A stretch of 64,000 nucleotides of DNA, taken from Caldilineales bacterium (GTDB lineage: Bacteria > Chloroflexota > Anaerolineae > Caldilineales > Caldilineaceae). A program made the position numbers and the translations under genes. A model generated the notes under the pieces. That model worked only from the letters and a program-made list of their open reading frames with translations. It did no database searches and was not told the DNA's origin. Shown here one piece after another: positions 40,218-50,154 of this stretch (the stretch's first letter is position 1; each line of letters begins with the position of its first letter). The stretch covers positions 23,746-87,745 of the forward strand of contig JAAXGZ010000041.1 in assembly GCA_012271135.1 (NCBI GenBank), read 5' to 3'.

Positions 40218-40876
40218 GTGCGGATGACCACTTCCGGTTCCGCTGGCCGCGACCGCGGCCGGGATTTGCGGCTCATCAGGTATACGGCAACCGCGATCGC
40301 TGCCGGCGTGGCGATGTTGATCCAGTTCTCCGCCAGCCGGCCGGGCAGGGCTGCGGTGCGCCAGACATCGTCCGGCGCTGTCCGCACGATGTCGACGACA
40401 CCGGACAAGGACGGCCAGCCGTCTTTGTCCGGCGGAGTCAGTTCGGCCACGGCCGGCAGCACCAGCCACCAGACCGCAAAACCGTTGGCTGTGGCCAGCA
40501 GCGCGCCGGCCAGACGCTCCTGTCGTCCCGGCTGCGAGCGCCGACCCTTGCGGTGCCAGCGACCGGTAACCCAATAGGCGGTTCCAACCAGGGCGGTCCA
40601 GATCGCCAGGGCGGGTACCGAATTCGCAACCGTCGCAACGAATTCGTCACCGGCGATAGGCAGGCTGAACGGCTGCAGGACGGGTCTCCAGTCGCGCATA
40701 ACCGTCGGGTCCAAGGAAAGGCCTTCAAGACCGGGCTGCGCGAGCCACCATGTACCAATGACAAGGCCCAGCAGGCCCACGACGGTGACCGGGAGTTCGC
40801 GGCGTGCCCCTCGCCACCAACCGGAGGCGAATAAGACACAGGTGCTGACAATCAAGGTGGCAAGAGTGACGGTCAT
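40214..40876 (-). CDS. CvpA-like small membrane protein within the dcw cluster
   Basis: This 220-residue membrane protein has about four hydrophobic segments (near residues 1-18, 27-46, 85-108 and 120-150) plus a late one, and a basic C-terminal tail. The opening TLIVSTCVLFASGWWRGARRELPVTVVGLLGLVIG resembles CvpA/colicin V production-type proteins, but the match is weak. It sits between murG (21-base gap) and murC (four-base overlap), so it is made with the cell-wall enzymes. A role in envelope growth is inference only. Confidence 0.7.
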   Translation of the reverse strand: MTVTLATLIVSTCVLFASGWWRGARRELPVTVVGLLGLVIGTWWLAQPGLEGLSLDPTVMRDWRPVLQPFSLPIAGDEFVATVANSVPALAIWTALVGTAYWVTGRWHRKGRRSQPGRQERLAGALLATANGFAVWWLVLPAVAELTPPDKDGWPSLSGVVDIVRTAPDDVWRTAALPGRLAENWINIATPAAIAVAVYLMSRKSRPRSRPAEPEVVIRT

Positions 40877-40897
40877 GGCGATGCAGGGCGCGGGCGG

Positions 40898-42094
40898 TCA
40901 GGGCCGCTGTGTTTTCGGCCGGTCTGTTCCAGGCTCCGGGCGGTTGTTGGCACATACCGTGTGCTTGGACAGGGAGGCGATGGCCGTGGCTGCGGTTTCG
41001 GCCGCGTTGGACCGGCCAAGGGTTGCCATACGGGCCGACATGGTTGTTCGTCGATCCGCATCGCGCAACAGGGGCAGAAGAAGCGTCGGCAATCGGTCGC
41101 GTACGGTTGCATCCTCGGTCACCAGACAAGCGCCTGCCTGTTCCAGTGCGCGGGCATTGGACCATTGGTGGCCGCCGGCGATGGGCAGTGGAACCAGGAC
41201 GGCCGGAGTCCGGGAAGCCGGAAGTTCTCCCAGGACGCTGGCACCGGCACGCATGACGGCCACATCGGCAGCTGCTAGGGCCTGGGGGGCCTCCCGGTCC
41301 AAATAGGGTCGCACCACCAGTTTCCCCCGGAGTTCGGGAGCCAGCTCCATCCGCCGCACGGCTTCGGCAACGGCATCAAACTCCGCATGGCCGGTGACCA
41401 ACAGCACCAATGCTTCCCGCAGCAAGGCTGGCAAATGGTGAAGTATCGCTTGGTTCAGCGATCGGGCTCCTTGGCTTCCGCCCATCACCACCAGTAGGGG
41501 GTCCCCCGGTTCGCCGGCCGGCATGTCCATTGCTGCCAGCAGGCTGCGACGGCTGGCCGCCGGATTGTTCATGGCCGCCAGCAGATCCCCGCGTACCGGG
41601 TACCCACATAGTAGGCTGTTGTCCGGGAAGCACTCCGCGGCCGAGGTCGTTGTGACCAGGACGGTTCGGGCCAGCCGGCCAAGCCAGCGCGCGGTGATGC
41701 CGGGTGCCGAGTCGGGCAGCAGCAGGATCAGGGGTATGCCCAGAATGTGCGCCGCCAGGGCTCCGGGCGCGGCGGCATTGCCTCCCGTGGCCAGGCATGC
41801 GTCGGGCTTGAAGCGGAGCACATGCATGCAGGCCTGCAGCGTGCCCAGACAGACCTGAGCGAGACTGAGGATGCGCCGTCCCGGTCCGCGGTCCAGCAAC
41901 GGGCCCGTGGCGACCGCACAATACCGAATCCCGGCACCCGCAACCAGTTGCCGGGCCAGATCCCCGGTCCCTCCCAGCCAAAAGGTGTCGAGTCGCTCCG
42001 CCCGATCGGCGCAGAGCGCTTCCAGACGCTCCAAGATTGCCAGGGCCGGGTATACGTGGCCGCCTGAGCCTCCGCCGGCGCACAACAGTTTCAT
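40898..42094 (-). CDS. murG: UDP-GlcNAc:lipid I transferase MurG
   Basis: This 398-residue GT-B glycosyltransferase converts lipid I to lipid II at the cytoplasmic face. It has the N-terminal GGGSGGHVYPALA loop, TGGNAAAPG, VMGGSQGARSLN at the start of the second domain, and the donor-binding RAGASVLGELPASRTPAVLVPLP. ATG 42094 overlaps the ftsW stop by four bases. Confidence 0.96.
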   Translation of the reverse strand: MKLLCAGGGSGGHVYPALAILERLEALCADRAERLDTFWLGGTGDLARQLVAGAGIRYCAVATGPLLDRGPGRRILSLAQVCLGTLQACMHVLRFKPDACLATGGNAAAPGALAAHILGIPLILLLPDSAPGITARWLGRLARTVLVTTTSAAECFPDNSLLCGYPVRGDLLAAMNNPAASRRSLLAAMDMPAGEPGDPLLVVMGGSQGARSLNQAILHHLPALLREALVLLVTGHAEFDAVAEAVRRMELAPELRGKLVVRPYLDREAPQALAAADVAVMRAGASVLGELPASRTPAVLVPLPIAGGHQWSNARALEQAGACLVTEDATVRDRLPTLLLPLLRDADRRTTMSARMATLGRSNAAETAATAIASLSKHTVCANNRPEPGTDRPKTQRP

Positions 42095-43245
42095 GGATGG
42101 GCTTGGATGCGTGTCGTGTGGTCGATGTTGACTAGCACTCCCATGGCTCCCAGCCAGGTGACCAGGGAGGATCCGCCAAAACTGATGAAGGGCAGGGTCA
42201 TTCCCGTGACAGGTGTGATGTTGAGCACGACGCACACGTGTAGCAGCGCCTGCGTCGTCAGCATGAAAATGAGACCCACCGCGGTCAGTTGCCGGAACAG
42301 GGTTGTGGCCCTGGCCGCAATTGAAAGCCCGCGCCACGCGATGACGGCGTACAGGCCGATCACGGCAATGGAGCCGGTGAATCCGGTTTCCTCGCCAATC
42401 ACGGCAAAAACCGAGTCGGTCCAGGGCAGCACTACCCACAGGGTCTTCATTTCCCCTTGGCCCGGGCCAGTGCCGAACAGCCCCCCCCGCACCGCGGCCC
42501 GCGCTGTGTTGCGTTCCTGCCAGCTGGCGCTGTTGAGGGGATCCGCAAAGGAATCCTTGAAGTCGAGGATACGTTCCGTCATGTAGGGGTAAAGGGTGGC
42601 CGCCGCTACAATCAGGATTGCAAAGAGGATTCCCACCCACAGCAACTGCCGGAGATTTCTGCTGGCCAGGAAGAACAGGGCAAAGGCGGTCGTGGATATG
42701 AGGATCGCCATCGTAATGTCCGGTTGCAACACGAGCAGAATCGCGACGCAGGCGGTGAACAGCGAAAAGGGATACAGGCCGGTGTTGTTGTCTCGTAGCT
42801 TCTCCCCCTTGCTGTCCAGCCAGTGGCTGGTGTAGAAGATCATCACAATCTTCATGACTTCGCTGGGCTGGAAGCTGGCGCCGAACAGCAGGCGTTGCGA
42901 GCCGAACGCGCGCGTGCCCACCGTCAGCACGGCGATCAGGCCGAGACAGGCTACGATGAACATTGCGGGGCTCAGGCTTTGCCAGATCCCGTGCGGCACC
43001 GCGGCGGCCACAAGGAAGACCGCAAGGCCCGCAATGAGCCACAGGATCTGTCGCTTCAGGAAGTAGAATCCGTCCGGCACGGCGCGCAGCAGGCCTTCGT
43101 AGTAGCTGGCGCTGAACACCATGATGATGCCTATGGCCAGCAGCGATGCCAGGGCGCTCAGCAGCCACCAGTCGTACTGCGCCAGCCAGCGAATTCGCTC
43201 CGAACGGGGCAACCCCGGAGCGGCCGCAAGCGTGTTGTGCGTCAT
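42091..43245 (-). CDS. ftsW: Lipid II polymerase FtsW (SEDS family)
   Basis: This 384-residue protein with about ten membrane segments polymerises septal glycan strands together with FtsI. SEDS motifs are seen: FQPSEVMKI, LLVLQPDITMAIL with the catalytic-loop Asp, GLFGTGPGQGEMKTL, VIGEETGFTG and LPFISFGGSSL. It overlaps both murD (upstream) and murG (downstream) by four bases. A run of eight Cs on the plus strand at 42481-42488 lies within it. Confidence 0.97.
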   Translation of the reverse strand: MTHNTLAAAPGLPRSERIRWLAQYDWWLLSALASLLAIGIIMVFSASYYEGLLRAVPDGFYFLKRQILWLIAGLAVFLVAAAVPHGIWQSLSPAMFIVACLGLIAVLTVGTRAFGSQRLLFGASFQPSEVMKIVMIFYTSHWLDSKGEKLRDNNTGLYPFSLFTACVAILLVLQPDITMAILISTTAFALFFLASRNLRQLLWVGILFAILIVAAATLYPYMTERILDFKDSFADPLNSASWQERNTARAAVRGGLFGTGPGQGEMKTLWVVLPWTDSVFAVIGEETGFTGSIAVIGLYAVIAWRGLSIAARATTLFRQLTAVGLIFMLTTQALLHVCVVLNITPVTGMTLPFISFGGSSLVTWLGAMGVLVNIDHTTRIQAHP

Positions 43246-44768
43246 GCTGCCTCGTCCCGCAGGCGTCCCGCCAGGAAGCGAAAGTGGTCGCCGCGCGCCG
43301 CGAAGTCCGGATGGCTGTCAAAGCTGGTGCCCCCGGGGGACAGCAGCACGGTGCCACCCGGGGGCACCCTCAGGCCCGCCTCGCTTACGGCGTCCTCGAA
43401 ACAGTCGGCCTTCACAATCGATATCCCGTTCAGCCGCCTGCCAACTCCCTCCACGGCCCTGACGATGCCCGCTTGTGCTTCGCCGAACACAATCAGGGTC
43501 TGGACACGTTCGCACACCTCGGCGGCAAACGCGTCCCAAACCAAACCCTTGTCCCTGCCCCCGGCCAGCAGAACGAGTGGTCCGTCGCCTGCCCGCATGC
43601 TGCGAATTCCGGCCACGGCCCGTTCCGGCGAGGTCGCGATGCTGTCGTTGATCCAGGTTGTGCCGGCCGGGCCCGGCACTTCCTCCAGCCGGTGGGGGAT
43701 GCCGGTGAAGGTGTCCAGGACGTGCTGGAGAGAAGCGGTGCATCGGTGGTCCGCCAGCGCGGCAGCCACGGCCAGCAGGGCGTTGGTCCGGTTGTGCGCG
43801 CCGCGCAGCCTGAACCGGTCCAACGACAACACGTCCTTGCCGTTGAACCGAATGCGGTTGCCCGCCAGCGAGAAGCTGTCCGTGAGGGCATGCCTGCGGG
43901 AAACGGCGATCCTGCACACGGCCCTGCGCGCCAGGCTGGCTTCCGTGTCCGCAAGCAACTCGTGGCAGGCATCGGCCTGGGGCAGGGGCGGATCGACAGC
44001 TTTGAATCGCGGCCGCGGTGCCGGCAGGAGTCGCCGGCAGACGGGATCGTCGGCGTCCAGGATCAGGGTTGAATCGCCGTTGAGCAGGTCCAGAAGGTTG
44101 AGCTTGGCCTGTAGATAGTCCAACATGCCCGCGTGCCGATCCAGATGGTTCGGTGTGACGTTGGTGAGCACAGCGGTCCGAATCCTGCACGCGTCCCGCA
44201 AAGGCGTCTGTGTCCACTCCGTCCGGAATAACTCCAGCTGAAAACTGCTTGCCTCCCAGACCAGGCGATCGCGGGGACCGAAGTCGCGGGCCTCGGTCAA
44301 TAACGGGCGACCGATGTTGCCACCGACGTGGACTGTCCGTTCGGGATTGGCAGCCTGCATCAAGGCGCCGGTCAGGGCGGTTGTGGTGGTCTTGCCGTTG
44401 CTGCCGGTGACGACGGTGATCGGTGCCGGCGACGCGGCGAACGTCAGCATCGTATCGTTCACCACCGGAATGTGGCTCCTGCGGGCCGCCTGCACAACTT
44501 CCAGGTCAGTGGGCACACCTGCGGACAGGGCCACCAGGCTACATCCGGCCAGCAGCGCGGGATCCTGGTGGCCGAAACGCAGCCGCAGGTTGGTTCGGCG
44601 TCCGTCGCCGACCAACGTTGCCAGGTCGATGGCGGCGCGGTCGCAGCCGGTCACGTGTGCCTCTTCCCGGTGCAGGAAGCGACAGAGCTCGGCACCCTGT
44701 CGGGCCAGGCCGAGCACGACGACATGCATTCCCGCCCAAGGCCCTGTCAATGGAGAAGTGGGGTTCAT
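43242..44768 (-). CDS. murD: UDP-N-acetylmuramoyl-L-alanine--D-glutamate ligase MurD
   Basis: This Mur ligase of about 508 residues adds D-Glu. The N-terminal Rossmann part (VVVLGLARQGAELCRFL) leads to the ATP loop VVTGSNGKTTTTALTG, then VWEASSFQLE, NVTPNHLDRH, and the C-terminal INDSIATSPERAV and LLAGGRDKG typical of MurD. Length is somewhat above the usual 440-470 because of a longer central domain. ATG 44768 was chosen over a TTG three codons earlier. Confidence 0.96.
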   Translation of the reverse strand: MNPTSPLTGPWAGMHVVVLGLARQGAELCRFLHREEAHVTGCDRAAIDLATLVGDGRRTNLRLRFGHQDPALLAGCSLVALSAGVPTDLEVVQAARRSHIPVVNDTMLTFAASPAPITVVTGSNGKTTTTALTGALMQAANPERTVHVGGNIGRPLLTEARDFGPRDRLVWEASSFQLELFRTEWTQTPLRDACRIRTAVLTNVTPNHLDRHAGMLDYLQAKLNLLDLLNGDSTLILDADDPVCRRLLPAPRPRFKAVDPPLPQADACHELLADTEASLARRAVCRIAVSRRHALTDSFSLAGNRIRFNGKDVLSLDRFRLRGAHNRTNALLAVAAALADHRCTASLQHVLDTFTGIPHRLEEVPGPAGTTWINDSIATSPERAVAGIRSMRAGDGPLVLLAGGRDKGLVWDAFAAEVCERVQTLIVFGEAQAGIVRAVEGVGRRLNGISIVKADCFEDAVSEAGLRVPPGGTVLLSPGGTSFDSHPDFAARGDHFRFLAGRLRDEAA

Positions 44769-44783
44769 GGCGGACAAGCGCTG

Positions 44784-45788
44784 CTACACCAGGGCCAACG
44801 AAACGCCCAGCATGCCGCATAGCACGCTGACAATCCAGAACCGTTCTTTGACCTGCATTTCACTCCAGCCCAAGGCTTCGAAGTGGTGGTGAATGGGGGC
44901 CAGGCGGAAAGGCCTGACATCCCTTCCCCAGAACCTGCGGGTGAACTTGGCACTGACGACCTGAATTATCGTGGACAGGGCCTCGGCCACGAAGATGAAC
45001 CCGATGACCGGCAGGATGAGCCACTGCCGGGTCATCAAGGCCACCAGTGCCAGCGTGGCGCCCAACGCCAGGCTGCCGGTGTCACCCATGAACAACTGGG
45101 CGGGATGGGCGTTGAACCACAGGAAGGCGAAGAGGGACCCCACCACGATGAAACAGAAGATGGAGATGTACGTGTATCCCTGCAGGAAGGCGATGATGCC
45201 GTAGGCGACGAAGGCCACGGTGGTCGTGCTACCGGCCAGGCTGTCCAGGCCGTCCGCCAAGTTGACGGCGTTGCTGAAGCCGACGATGAGGAAAATGGCG
45301 ACCGGCACGGTGAGCCAGCCCACGTTGACCAGGGAGGGGATGCCGGGAACCCCCACGGAGTCGATTGCAGGGGGACCGTGATACAGAACCAGGGCAATGA
45401 CAGTGGCTAGGACGAACTGCACCAGGCTCTTTACCTTGGCCGTGATGCCGCCCTGCTGTTCCGAATTGCGAGTTAGGCTGCGGAGGTCGTCGTAGGTGCC
45501 CAGCCCCGCAAACGTGCCTAGGCAGAAGAACAGCAGCAGCGTGCTGGCGCCAATGATGTTGAAGCCGATCAGGTTCGCGATGTTCAGGGTGCCGGTGATC
45601 AAAAGGATGGGCAGCACAAATAGCCAGCCGCCCATGGTGGGAGTGCCGGTCTTGTCAAGGTGGTGGCCAGGCCCGTCCGTCCGGATTTTCTTGCCGATTC
45701 CATACCGGTGCAGGAGCGCGATTAGCGGCCTGCCCCACATGACGGCGATGAAGAAGCTGAGGGCGCCGAGAATCAGGGGAATCGACAT
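44784..45788 (-). CDS. mraY: Phospho-MurNAc-pentapeptide transferase MraY
   Basis: This 334-residue membrane enzyme of about ten helices makes lipid I. Signature motifs are [16 protein letters not shown] (catalytic Asp pair), [34 protein letters not shown] and LAPIHHHFE, all conserved. It starts five bases after murF. Confidence 0.98.
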   Translation of the reverse strand: MSIPLILGALSFFIAVMWGRPLIALLHRYGIGKKIRTDGPGHHLDKTGTPTMGGWLFVLPILLITGTLNIANLIGFNIIGASTLLLFFCLGTFAGLGTYDDLRSLTRNSEQQGGITAKVKSLVQFVLATVIALVLYHGPPAIDSVGVPGIPSLVNVGWLTVPVAIFLIVGFSNAVNLADGLDSLAGSTTTVAFVAYGIIAFLQGYTYISIFCFIVVGSLFAFLWFNAHPAQLFMGDTGSLALGATLALVALMTRQWLILPVIGFIFVAEALSTIIQVVSAKFTRRFWGRDVRPFRLAPIHHHFEALGWSEMQVKERFWIVSVLCGMLGVSLALV

Positions 45789-45793
45789 GGTCG

Positions 45794-47338
45794 TCAGAAC
45801 CGCCTTGCGCTGAGGCCGGACACGATTTCCTCCATGCCCACGGCACGGCTGCCTTTGATCAGGATCAGGTCGTCGGGGCGCACCAGGTCGGACAACAGGG
45901 ACAGTGCTTCCTCAGCGTGGGCGGTCTGGTACACGGCCTCGGCAGCCATGTGGCTGGCGCGCGCGGCATCGCTGATCAGGCGGCCCAACTGGCCCACGGT
46001 GACCAGCAGGTTGGAGACGTTGGCGGCGTGGCGGCCGACAATCAGGTGGCTGGTCTCCGTCGACGATCCCAGTTCGCGCATGTCCCCGAGCACGGCGATG
46101 CGTCGGCCGTGTCGTTCCGGTTTGAGGTCCGCCAGCAGGTTCAAAGCGGCCAAGGCACTGGCTTCGCTGGCGTTGTATGTATCGTCGATTAACGTGCTGT
46201 TGTTGACGCCGTCGACCAACATCAGGCGAATCTGGTTGTTGGGATCGCGCAGGCCGGCCAGGATTTTCTGTAGGGGAATGCCTTCGACCAGTCCGGCCGC
46301 AGTGGCCAGCAGCGTGTTGTGTACGCTGTGGCGGCCCAACAGAGGCGACTTTACGTGGATGGTCCGGCCGGACGGATACAGGAACTGCGGCAGGTGGAGG
46401 CGGAACCGGCAGCCCTTGAACCCGGCGCTTTGGATTTGGTCCGCCCGCACGTCGCAGTCCGGAGCCAGTCCGACCTTGACGACCTGGGCTTCGGTCAGGG
46501 TCTCCATCCTCTGCACCATCGGATCGTCCCAGTTGAGGATGGCGACGCCTCCCGATTCTGCGGGTGGCAGCGCCCGTACCAGTTCCGACTTGGCCCGAAA
46601 GATGTTCTCGATGGTCCCGAGGCGTTCCAGGTGGCTGGGTCCGACGTTGGTCACGATGCCCAGGTGGGGCAGTGTCAGCCCGCACATCTCGTTGATTTCA
46701 CCCAGGCGGTACATGCCCAATTCCGTCACAAACCGTTCATGGATGTGACTGAGGCCCATTAGCACCAGTGGCAGGACGTGCTCGCCGTTGAGGTTGCCGG
46801 GATTACAGTAGGTTTCGAAGTGTTGGCTGAAGACGGACCGGACCAGTTCCTTGGTGCTGCTCTTGCCGACGCTGCCGGTGATCCCGACCACCCGCAAGCT
46901 CCTGCGCGTGCGGTGCAGGCGCTGGAACAGGCCAACGTTCCGGATGGCCTGCATTGAATCGGGCACGACATACAGGACACAGTGTTCGGAGGTTGGGTAT
47001 GCCGACTCACCTGCATCGGGCGACTCCAGACTTTGGGTCCGGCAGTTCGCAATCACGACCGGGTGGCTGGCCGGATCCAGGCCTTGCAAGGCCTGGGGTT
47101 CGCAAATGACGGCCCGGGCTTGCCGCTCCAGGGCATCGCCCACAAAGTCGTTGCCGTCGGTCCGGTCCCCGGGCAGGGCTGCGAACAGATCCCCGGGCGT
47201 GGCCAGTCGGCTGTCGACCACGGCGCGGCCGATGGGAATGGGCGGCAGATGGCGTGGCGGGGCCGAGCCCGTCAGGGCCTGCCACAGCGTGTGGTGGGTG
47301 ACTTGGGTTGCCACCGCGGGAATGGAGGAGTTGGCCAT
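45794..47338 (-). CDS. murF: UDP-MurNAc-tripeptide--D-Ala-D-Ala ligase MurF
   Basis: This 514-residue Mur ligase adds the D-Ala-D-Ala dipeptide. It has an N-terminal substrate domain with VVDSRLATPGDLFAALPGDRTDGNDFV, the ATP loop VGITGSVGKSSTKELV, NLNGEHVLPL, NVGPSHLERLGTIENI and the C-terminal DDTYNASEASALAALN with AVLGDMRELG, all MurF-type. MurE is normally encoded just before it, but here ftsI is the direct neighbour (21-base gap). Confidence 0.96.
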   Translation of the reverse strand: MANSSIPAVATQVTHHTLWQALTGSAPPRHLPPIPIGRAVVDSRLATPGDLFAALPGDRTDGNDFVGDALERQARAVICEPQALQGLDPASHPVVIANCRTQSLESPDAGESAYPTSEHCVLYVVPDSMQAIRNVGLFQRLHRTRRSLRVVGITGSVGKSSTKELVRSVFSQHFETYCNPGNLNGEHVLPLVLMGLSHIHERFVTELGMYRLGEINEMCGLTLPHLGIVTNVGPSHLERLGTIENIFRAKSELVRALPPAESGGVAILNWDDPMVQRMETLTEAQVVKVGLAPDCDVRADQIQSAGFKGCRFRLHLPQFLYPSGRTIHVKSPLLGRHSVHNTLLATAAGLVEGIPLQKILAGLRDPNNQIRLMLVDGVNNSTLIDDTYNASEASALAALNLLADLKPERHGRRIAVLGDMRELGSSTETSHLIVGRHAANVSNLLVTVGQLGRLISDAARASHMAAEAVYQTAHAEEALSLLSDLVRPDDLILIKGSRAVGMEEIVSGLSARRF

Positions 47339-47359
47339 GGGGTTAGGCTCGATGCGGAT

Positions 47360-49489
47360 TCACGTGTCGGTCTCATTGCCGAACGGCAGGAGTGAAGGCA
47401 GGGCGGGGGCGGTGGTACTGAGCACACCCGAGGATCCATAGCAGGAGGGGTGGCAGTCGGGCGGAACGTTAAGGTAGGCCAAGCTGCGCCCCGCGATGCG
47501 GCTGAACAGGGGGGCAGCATTGTTGGAGCCCCACGGTCCGAGCACCGTGTCGGGGTTGGGGTTGTACAGCAGTACCAGGACCGTAATGCGAGGATCCTCG
47601 GCCGGCACGAAGCCGACAAAGCTGGCGATCACTTCATTGTCCGAGTACAGGCCGATCCGGTCGGGATCGGGAACCTGGGCCGTGCCTGTCTTGCCGGCGA
47701 CCTTGAATCCCGGCACCTGGGCCGCCGTGACCTCCTTCTCCACGGTTTGCACCATCATCTCAGTGATGGTCGCGGCGGTTTCGGGCTTCACCACTCCGGG
47801 TCGCAGGACCGTGGGGGCAAACGAGTTGACGTAGTCTCCGTTAATCCTGTGCTGGACAACGTAGGGCTGCATCAGGTCGCCTTGGTTGGCCAGGGCGTTC
47901 ACCGCGTTGATCATCTGGATTGGAGTCAGGTTGATGCCCTGGCCGAAACTGTTGGCGCCCAGGTCGGCGATGTTCCAGCTGGGCAAGCCCGGATGCTTGT
48001 CCTTGAGACTGCCGTTGAATTCGTGTGCCAGGTCGATGCCGGTCACCTCGCCCAGGCCGAAGTCAAACAGGTAGTCGTAGAACGTGTCGGCCCCGATGTG
48101 CTCCACCGCGATTTCCGCCATGATCGTGTTGAGCGACAGGGACAGGGCTTCGGTGGCCGTGACCCTGCCCGCGACGCGGTCATTGCTGTTGCGGAACACC
48201 ACCCGTTCGCCGATCCTATACACCCCGTCGTCGAAAAAGACGTCGCCCGGCCGCACCGCCTCCGCGTCGATGGCGGCGGCCATGGTCAGCACCTTGAAGG
48301 TGGATCCCGGTTCGTAGACGGCCGTCACGGCCAGGTTGGTGAGGTTGGTGGCACTGTCGTCCAGGGACTCCGGCACTCCGGGTTCGAAATCCGGCAGGTT
48401 GGCCATGGCCAGGATGGCGCCCGTCCGGGTGTCCATCACAATCACCGTGCCGCCCTTGCGGATTTCGTATCGGCTGATTGCGTCCCGCAGCTCCTGTTCC
48501 ACAATGTGCTGCAGAGAACGATCGATCGTGAGCACTAGGTCGCCCCCCATGTAGGACGGGATGTATCGCCGTGCATCGGATGCGATGACCGAGATCGGTT
48601 CCGTGCTGCGGGGCAGGTTGACTTCGCCTCGGAGGAATTTCTGATAGTAGCGTTCGATACCGTTGGCACCTATCCGATCGGCGTTGACCAGGCCCAGAAC
48701 GTGACTGGCCAGGGCCCCTTGCACATAGTGCCGATCGGGCTGAAGTTCCAGCTGGAAATGCCTGAAGAAGTCGAAGTCCGGGCTCGTGCCGTCGAGAGTG
48801 TTGCGCAGGCCCAGACTGTCCATCACCTCCTTGAGCCCTGGTCCGCTGTCCGCCAGGCTGGTATCCAGGGGCCCCGTATCCTCGAGCAGGGCCTCCAGGC
48901 GCCGCAGGGCGCCGTCGTCGCCCGTGAGGTGGAGGTCCCACAAGTCGGCGGCGTGAGCTCCGCGTTGCTGCAGGGCGCGCAGGTACTGACCGGTGGCCAG
49001 CGGCAGGTCGTCGATCAGCAGCACCCAGGCATACACGGGTTGCGGTTCGCGGTCCGAGCTGCGCGCGGCATCGATTTCGGCCTGGCGGCGCGCGGCGAGT
49101 TCGTCCAACTCCAAGCGGAGGCGCGCGTTCAATTCGTTCCGCCGGGCCCGGTCGGTTCCGGCTACCAAGTGGGTTACAACATCCCGGTAGGCCGGTGGCA
49201 TGGTTCCCAGGCGGGGAATCACGAATCCAAACGACCAGACGTCGCTGGCCAGCAATCCGCCGTGGATGTCCGTAATCACGCCCCGCGTGTCGAACTCAGG
49301 CAGGTTGCGATCCGTGTAGCTGTCGATGTCCTGCGTGTTGTGCAGGACCAGCTGGAACTGCACCAGGCGCAGGACCACCAGGATTGCCAGCAGCGCCGGC
49401 ACAGCAAACACCAGGACGATGCGGAGGTGGTTGCCGGCAAAGAGATCGTCGCCGAGTGGGGATTGCGAAGTCGGATCCGAAGCGGCCAT
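47360..49489 (-). CDS. ftsI: Septal peptidoglycan transpeptidase FtsI (class B PBP)
   Basis: This 709-residue protein has an N-terminal membrane anchor (about residues 22-45), a long dimerisation region of over 250 residues, and a transpeptidase domain. Active-site motifs are S396-x-x-K399 (PGSTFK), SLN in ALSLSLNT, and K600-T-G in VAGKTGTAQ. The N-terminal region contains an Asp/Glu/Leu-rich helical stretch (about 95-215) longer than usual. No PASTA domain follows. It acts with FtsW. The ATG follows the ftsL-like stop by four bases. Confidence 0.95.
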   Translation of the reverse strand: MAASDPTSQSPLGDDLFAGNHLRIVLVFAVPALLAILVVLRLVQFQLVLHNTQDIDSYTDRNLPEFDTRGVITDIHGGLLASDVWSFGFVIPRLGTMPPAYRDVVTHLVAGTDRARRNELNARLRLELDELAARRQAEIDAARSSDREPQPVYAWVLLIDDLPLATGQYLRALQQRGAHAADLWDLHLTGDDGALRRLEALLEDTGPLDTSLADSGPGLKEVMDSLGLRNTLDGTSPDFDFFRHFQLELQPDRHYVQGALASHVLGLVNADRIGANGIERYYQKFLRGEVNLPRSTEPISVIASDARRYIPSYMGGDLVLTIDRSLQHIVEQELRDAISRYEIRKGGTVIVMDTRTGAILAMANLPDFEPGVPESLDDSATNLTNLAVTAVYEPGSTFKVLTMAAAIDAEAVRPGDVFFDDGVYRIGERVVFRNSNDRVAGRVTATEALSLSLNTIMAEIAVEHIGADTFYDYLFDFGLGEVTGIDLAHEFNGSLKDKHPGLPSWNIADLGANSFGQGINLTPIQMINAVNALANQGDLMQPYVVQHRINGDYVNSFAPTVLRPGVVKPETAATITEMMVQTVEKEVTAAQVPGFKVAGKTGTAQVPDPDRIGLYSDNEVIASFVGFVPAEDPRITVLVLLYNPNPDTVLGPWGSNNAAPLFSRIAGRSLAYLNVPPDCHPSCYGSSGVLSTTAPALPSLLPFGNETDT

Positions 49490-49493
49490 GGTG

Positions 49494-50153
49494 TTACTTG
49501 CCGGCAGTCTGCCGCGCGCGCAGGTTGTCGAACATGCGGTCCAGCCAAACCTGGACCGTGCCGGTGTGATCGAGGACCGTTTCCTCAGCCTCGACTGCCG
49601 GAGGCAGGAGCGTAATGCTTGCCAGCGCGCGTTGGACACCCTTGAGGAACTGTCGTCCCAGTTCGTCGAAATTGCGCCAACCGGCCGCCAGCGAATCCCT
49701 GCGGCGGGTGGACGAGTCCGGCTGGCCGGGCGCTGCGGTGGCTGCGGTGGCATCGGCCAAGACCGGTTCCGTGGCAATCATCCAGATGGGCTCGGTGTCC
49801 GGCTGCAGGCCTTGGCCGATGGCCCACAGGCCGATCTGATTTAGGTCTTCCTCATCGCCGATGCGGCGCAGCAGTTCGGCGTTGATCTGTTCCTGGAGTG
49901 CACTGGCCTGTTCCAGTTGGGCCAACTGCAGGCGGACCTGGTCAATGCGGAAGGACATGTAGACATTGGCCATGGCCCCGAAGGTCACCACCACAATGAA
50001 CATCCCCCACCAACCGGCAACCGGAACCCGATCGCTGAAGGCGATCGAGCTGCGCCAGGCCTGAACGGCGCCTCCCAACAGCGCGTGGGAGGGGTGCTCA
50101 TCGGCCAGCGTGGTCGACGTCAGTTGTTCTACGGGAGGATTCAGCCGGGTCAT
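49494..50153 (-). CDS. ftsL: FtsL/FtsB-like divisome protein
   Basis: This 219-residue bitopic protein has about 50 cytoplasmic residues, one membrane segment (GWWGMFIVVVTFGAMANVYM) and a coiled-coil stretch rich in Leu, Gln and Glu (FRIDQVRLQLAQLEQASALQEQINAELLRRIGDEEDLNQIGLWAIGQGL), the leucine-zipper pattern of FtsL and DivIC proteins. The C-terminal 90 residues are extra. Position between rsmH and ftsI is the classic ftsL place. ATG 50153 lies one base after the rsmH stop. Confidence 0.8.
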   Translation of the reverse strand: MTRLNPPVEQLTSTTLADEHPSHALLGGAVQAWRSSIAFSDRVPVAGWWGMFIVVVTFGAMANVYMSFRIDQVRLQLAQLEQASALQEQINAELLRRIGDEEDLNQIGLWAIGQGLQPDTEPIWMIATEPVLADATAATAAPGQPDSSTRRRDSLAAGWRNFDELGRQFLKGVQRALASITLLPPAVEAEETVLDHTGTVQVWLDRMFDNLRARQTAGK

Positions 50154-50154
50154 G

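Noticed and set aside
42481..42488. Eight-base C run in ftsW as a phase-variable site
   Set aside because: It is shorter, lies in a conserved coding region in correct frame, and runs of this length are expected in such GC-rich DNA.
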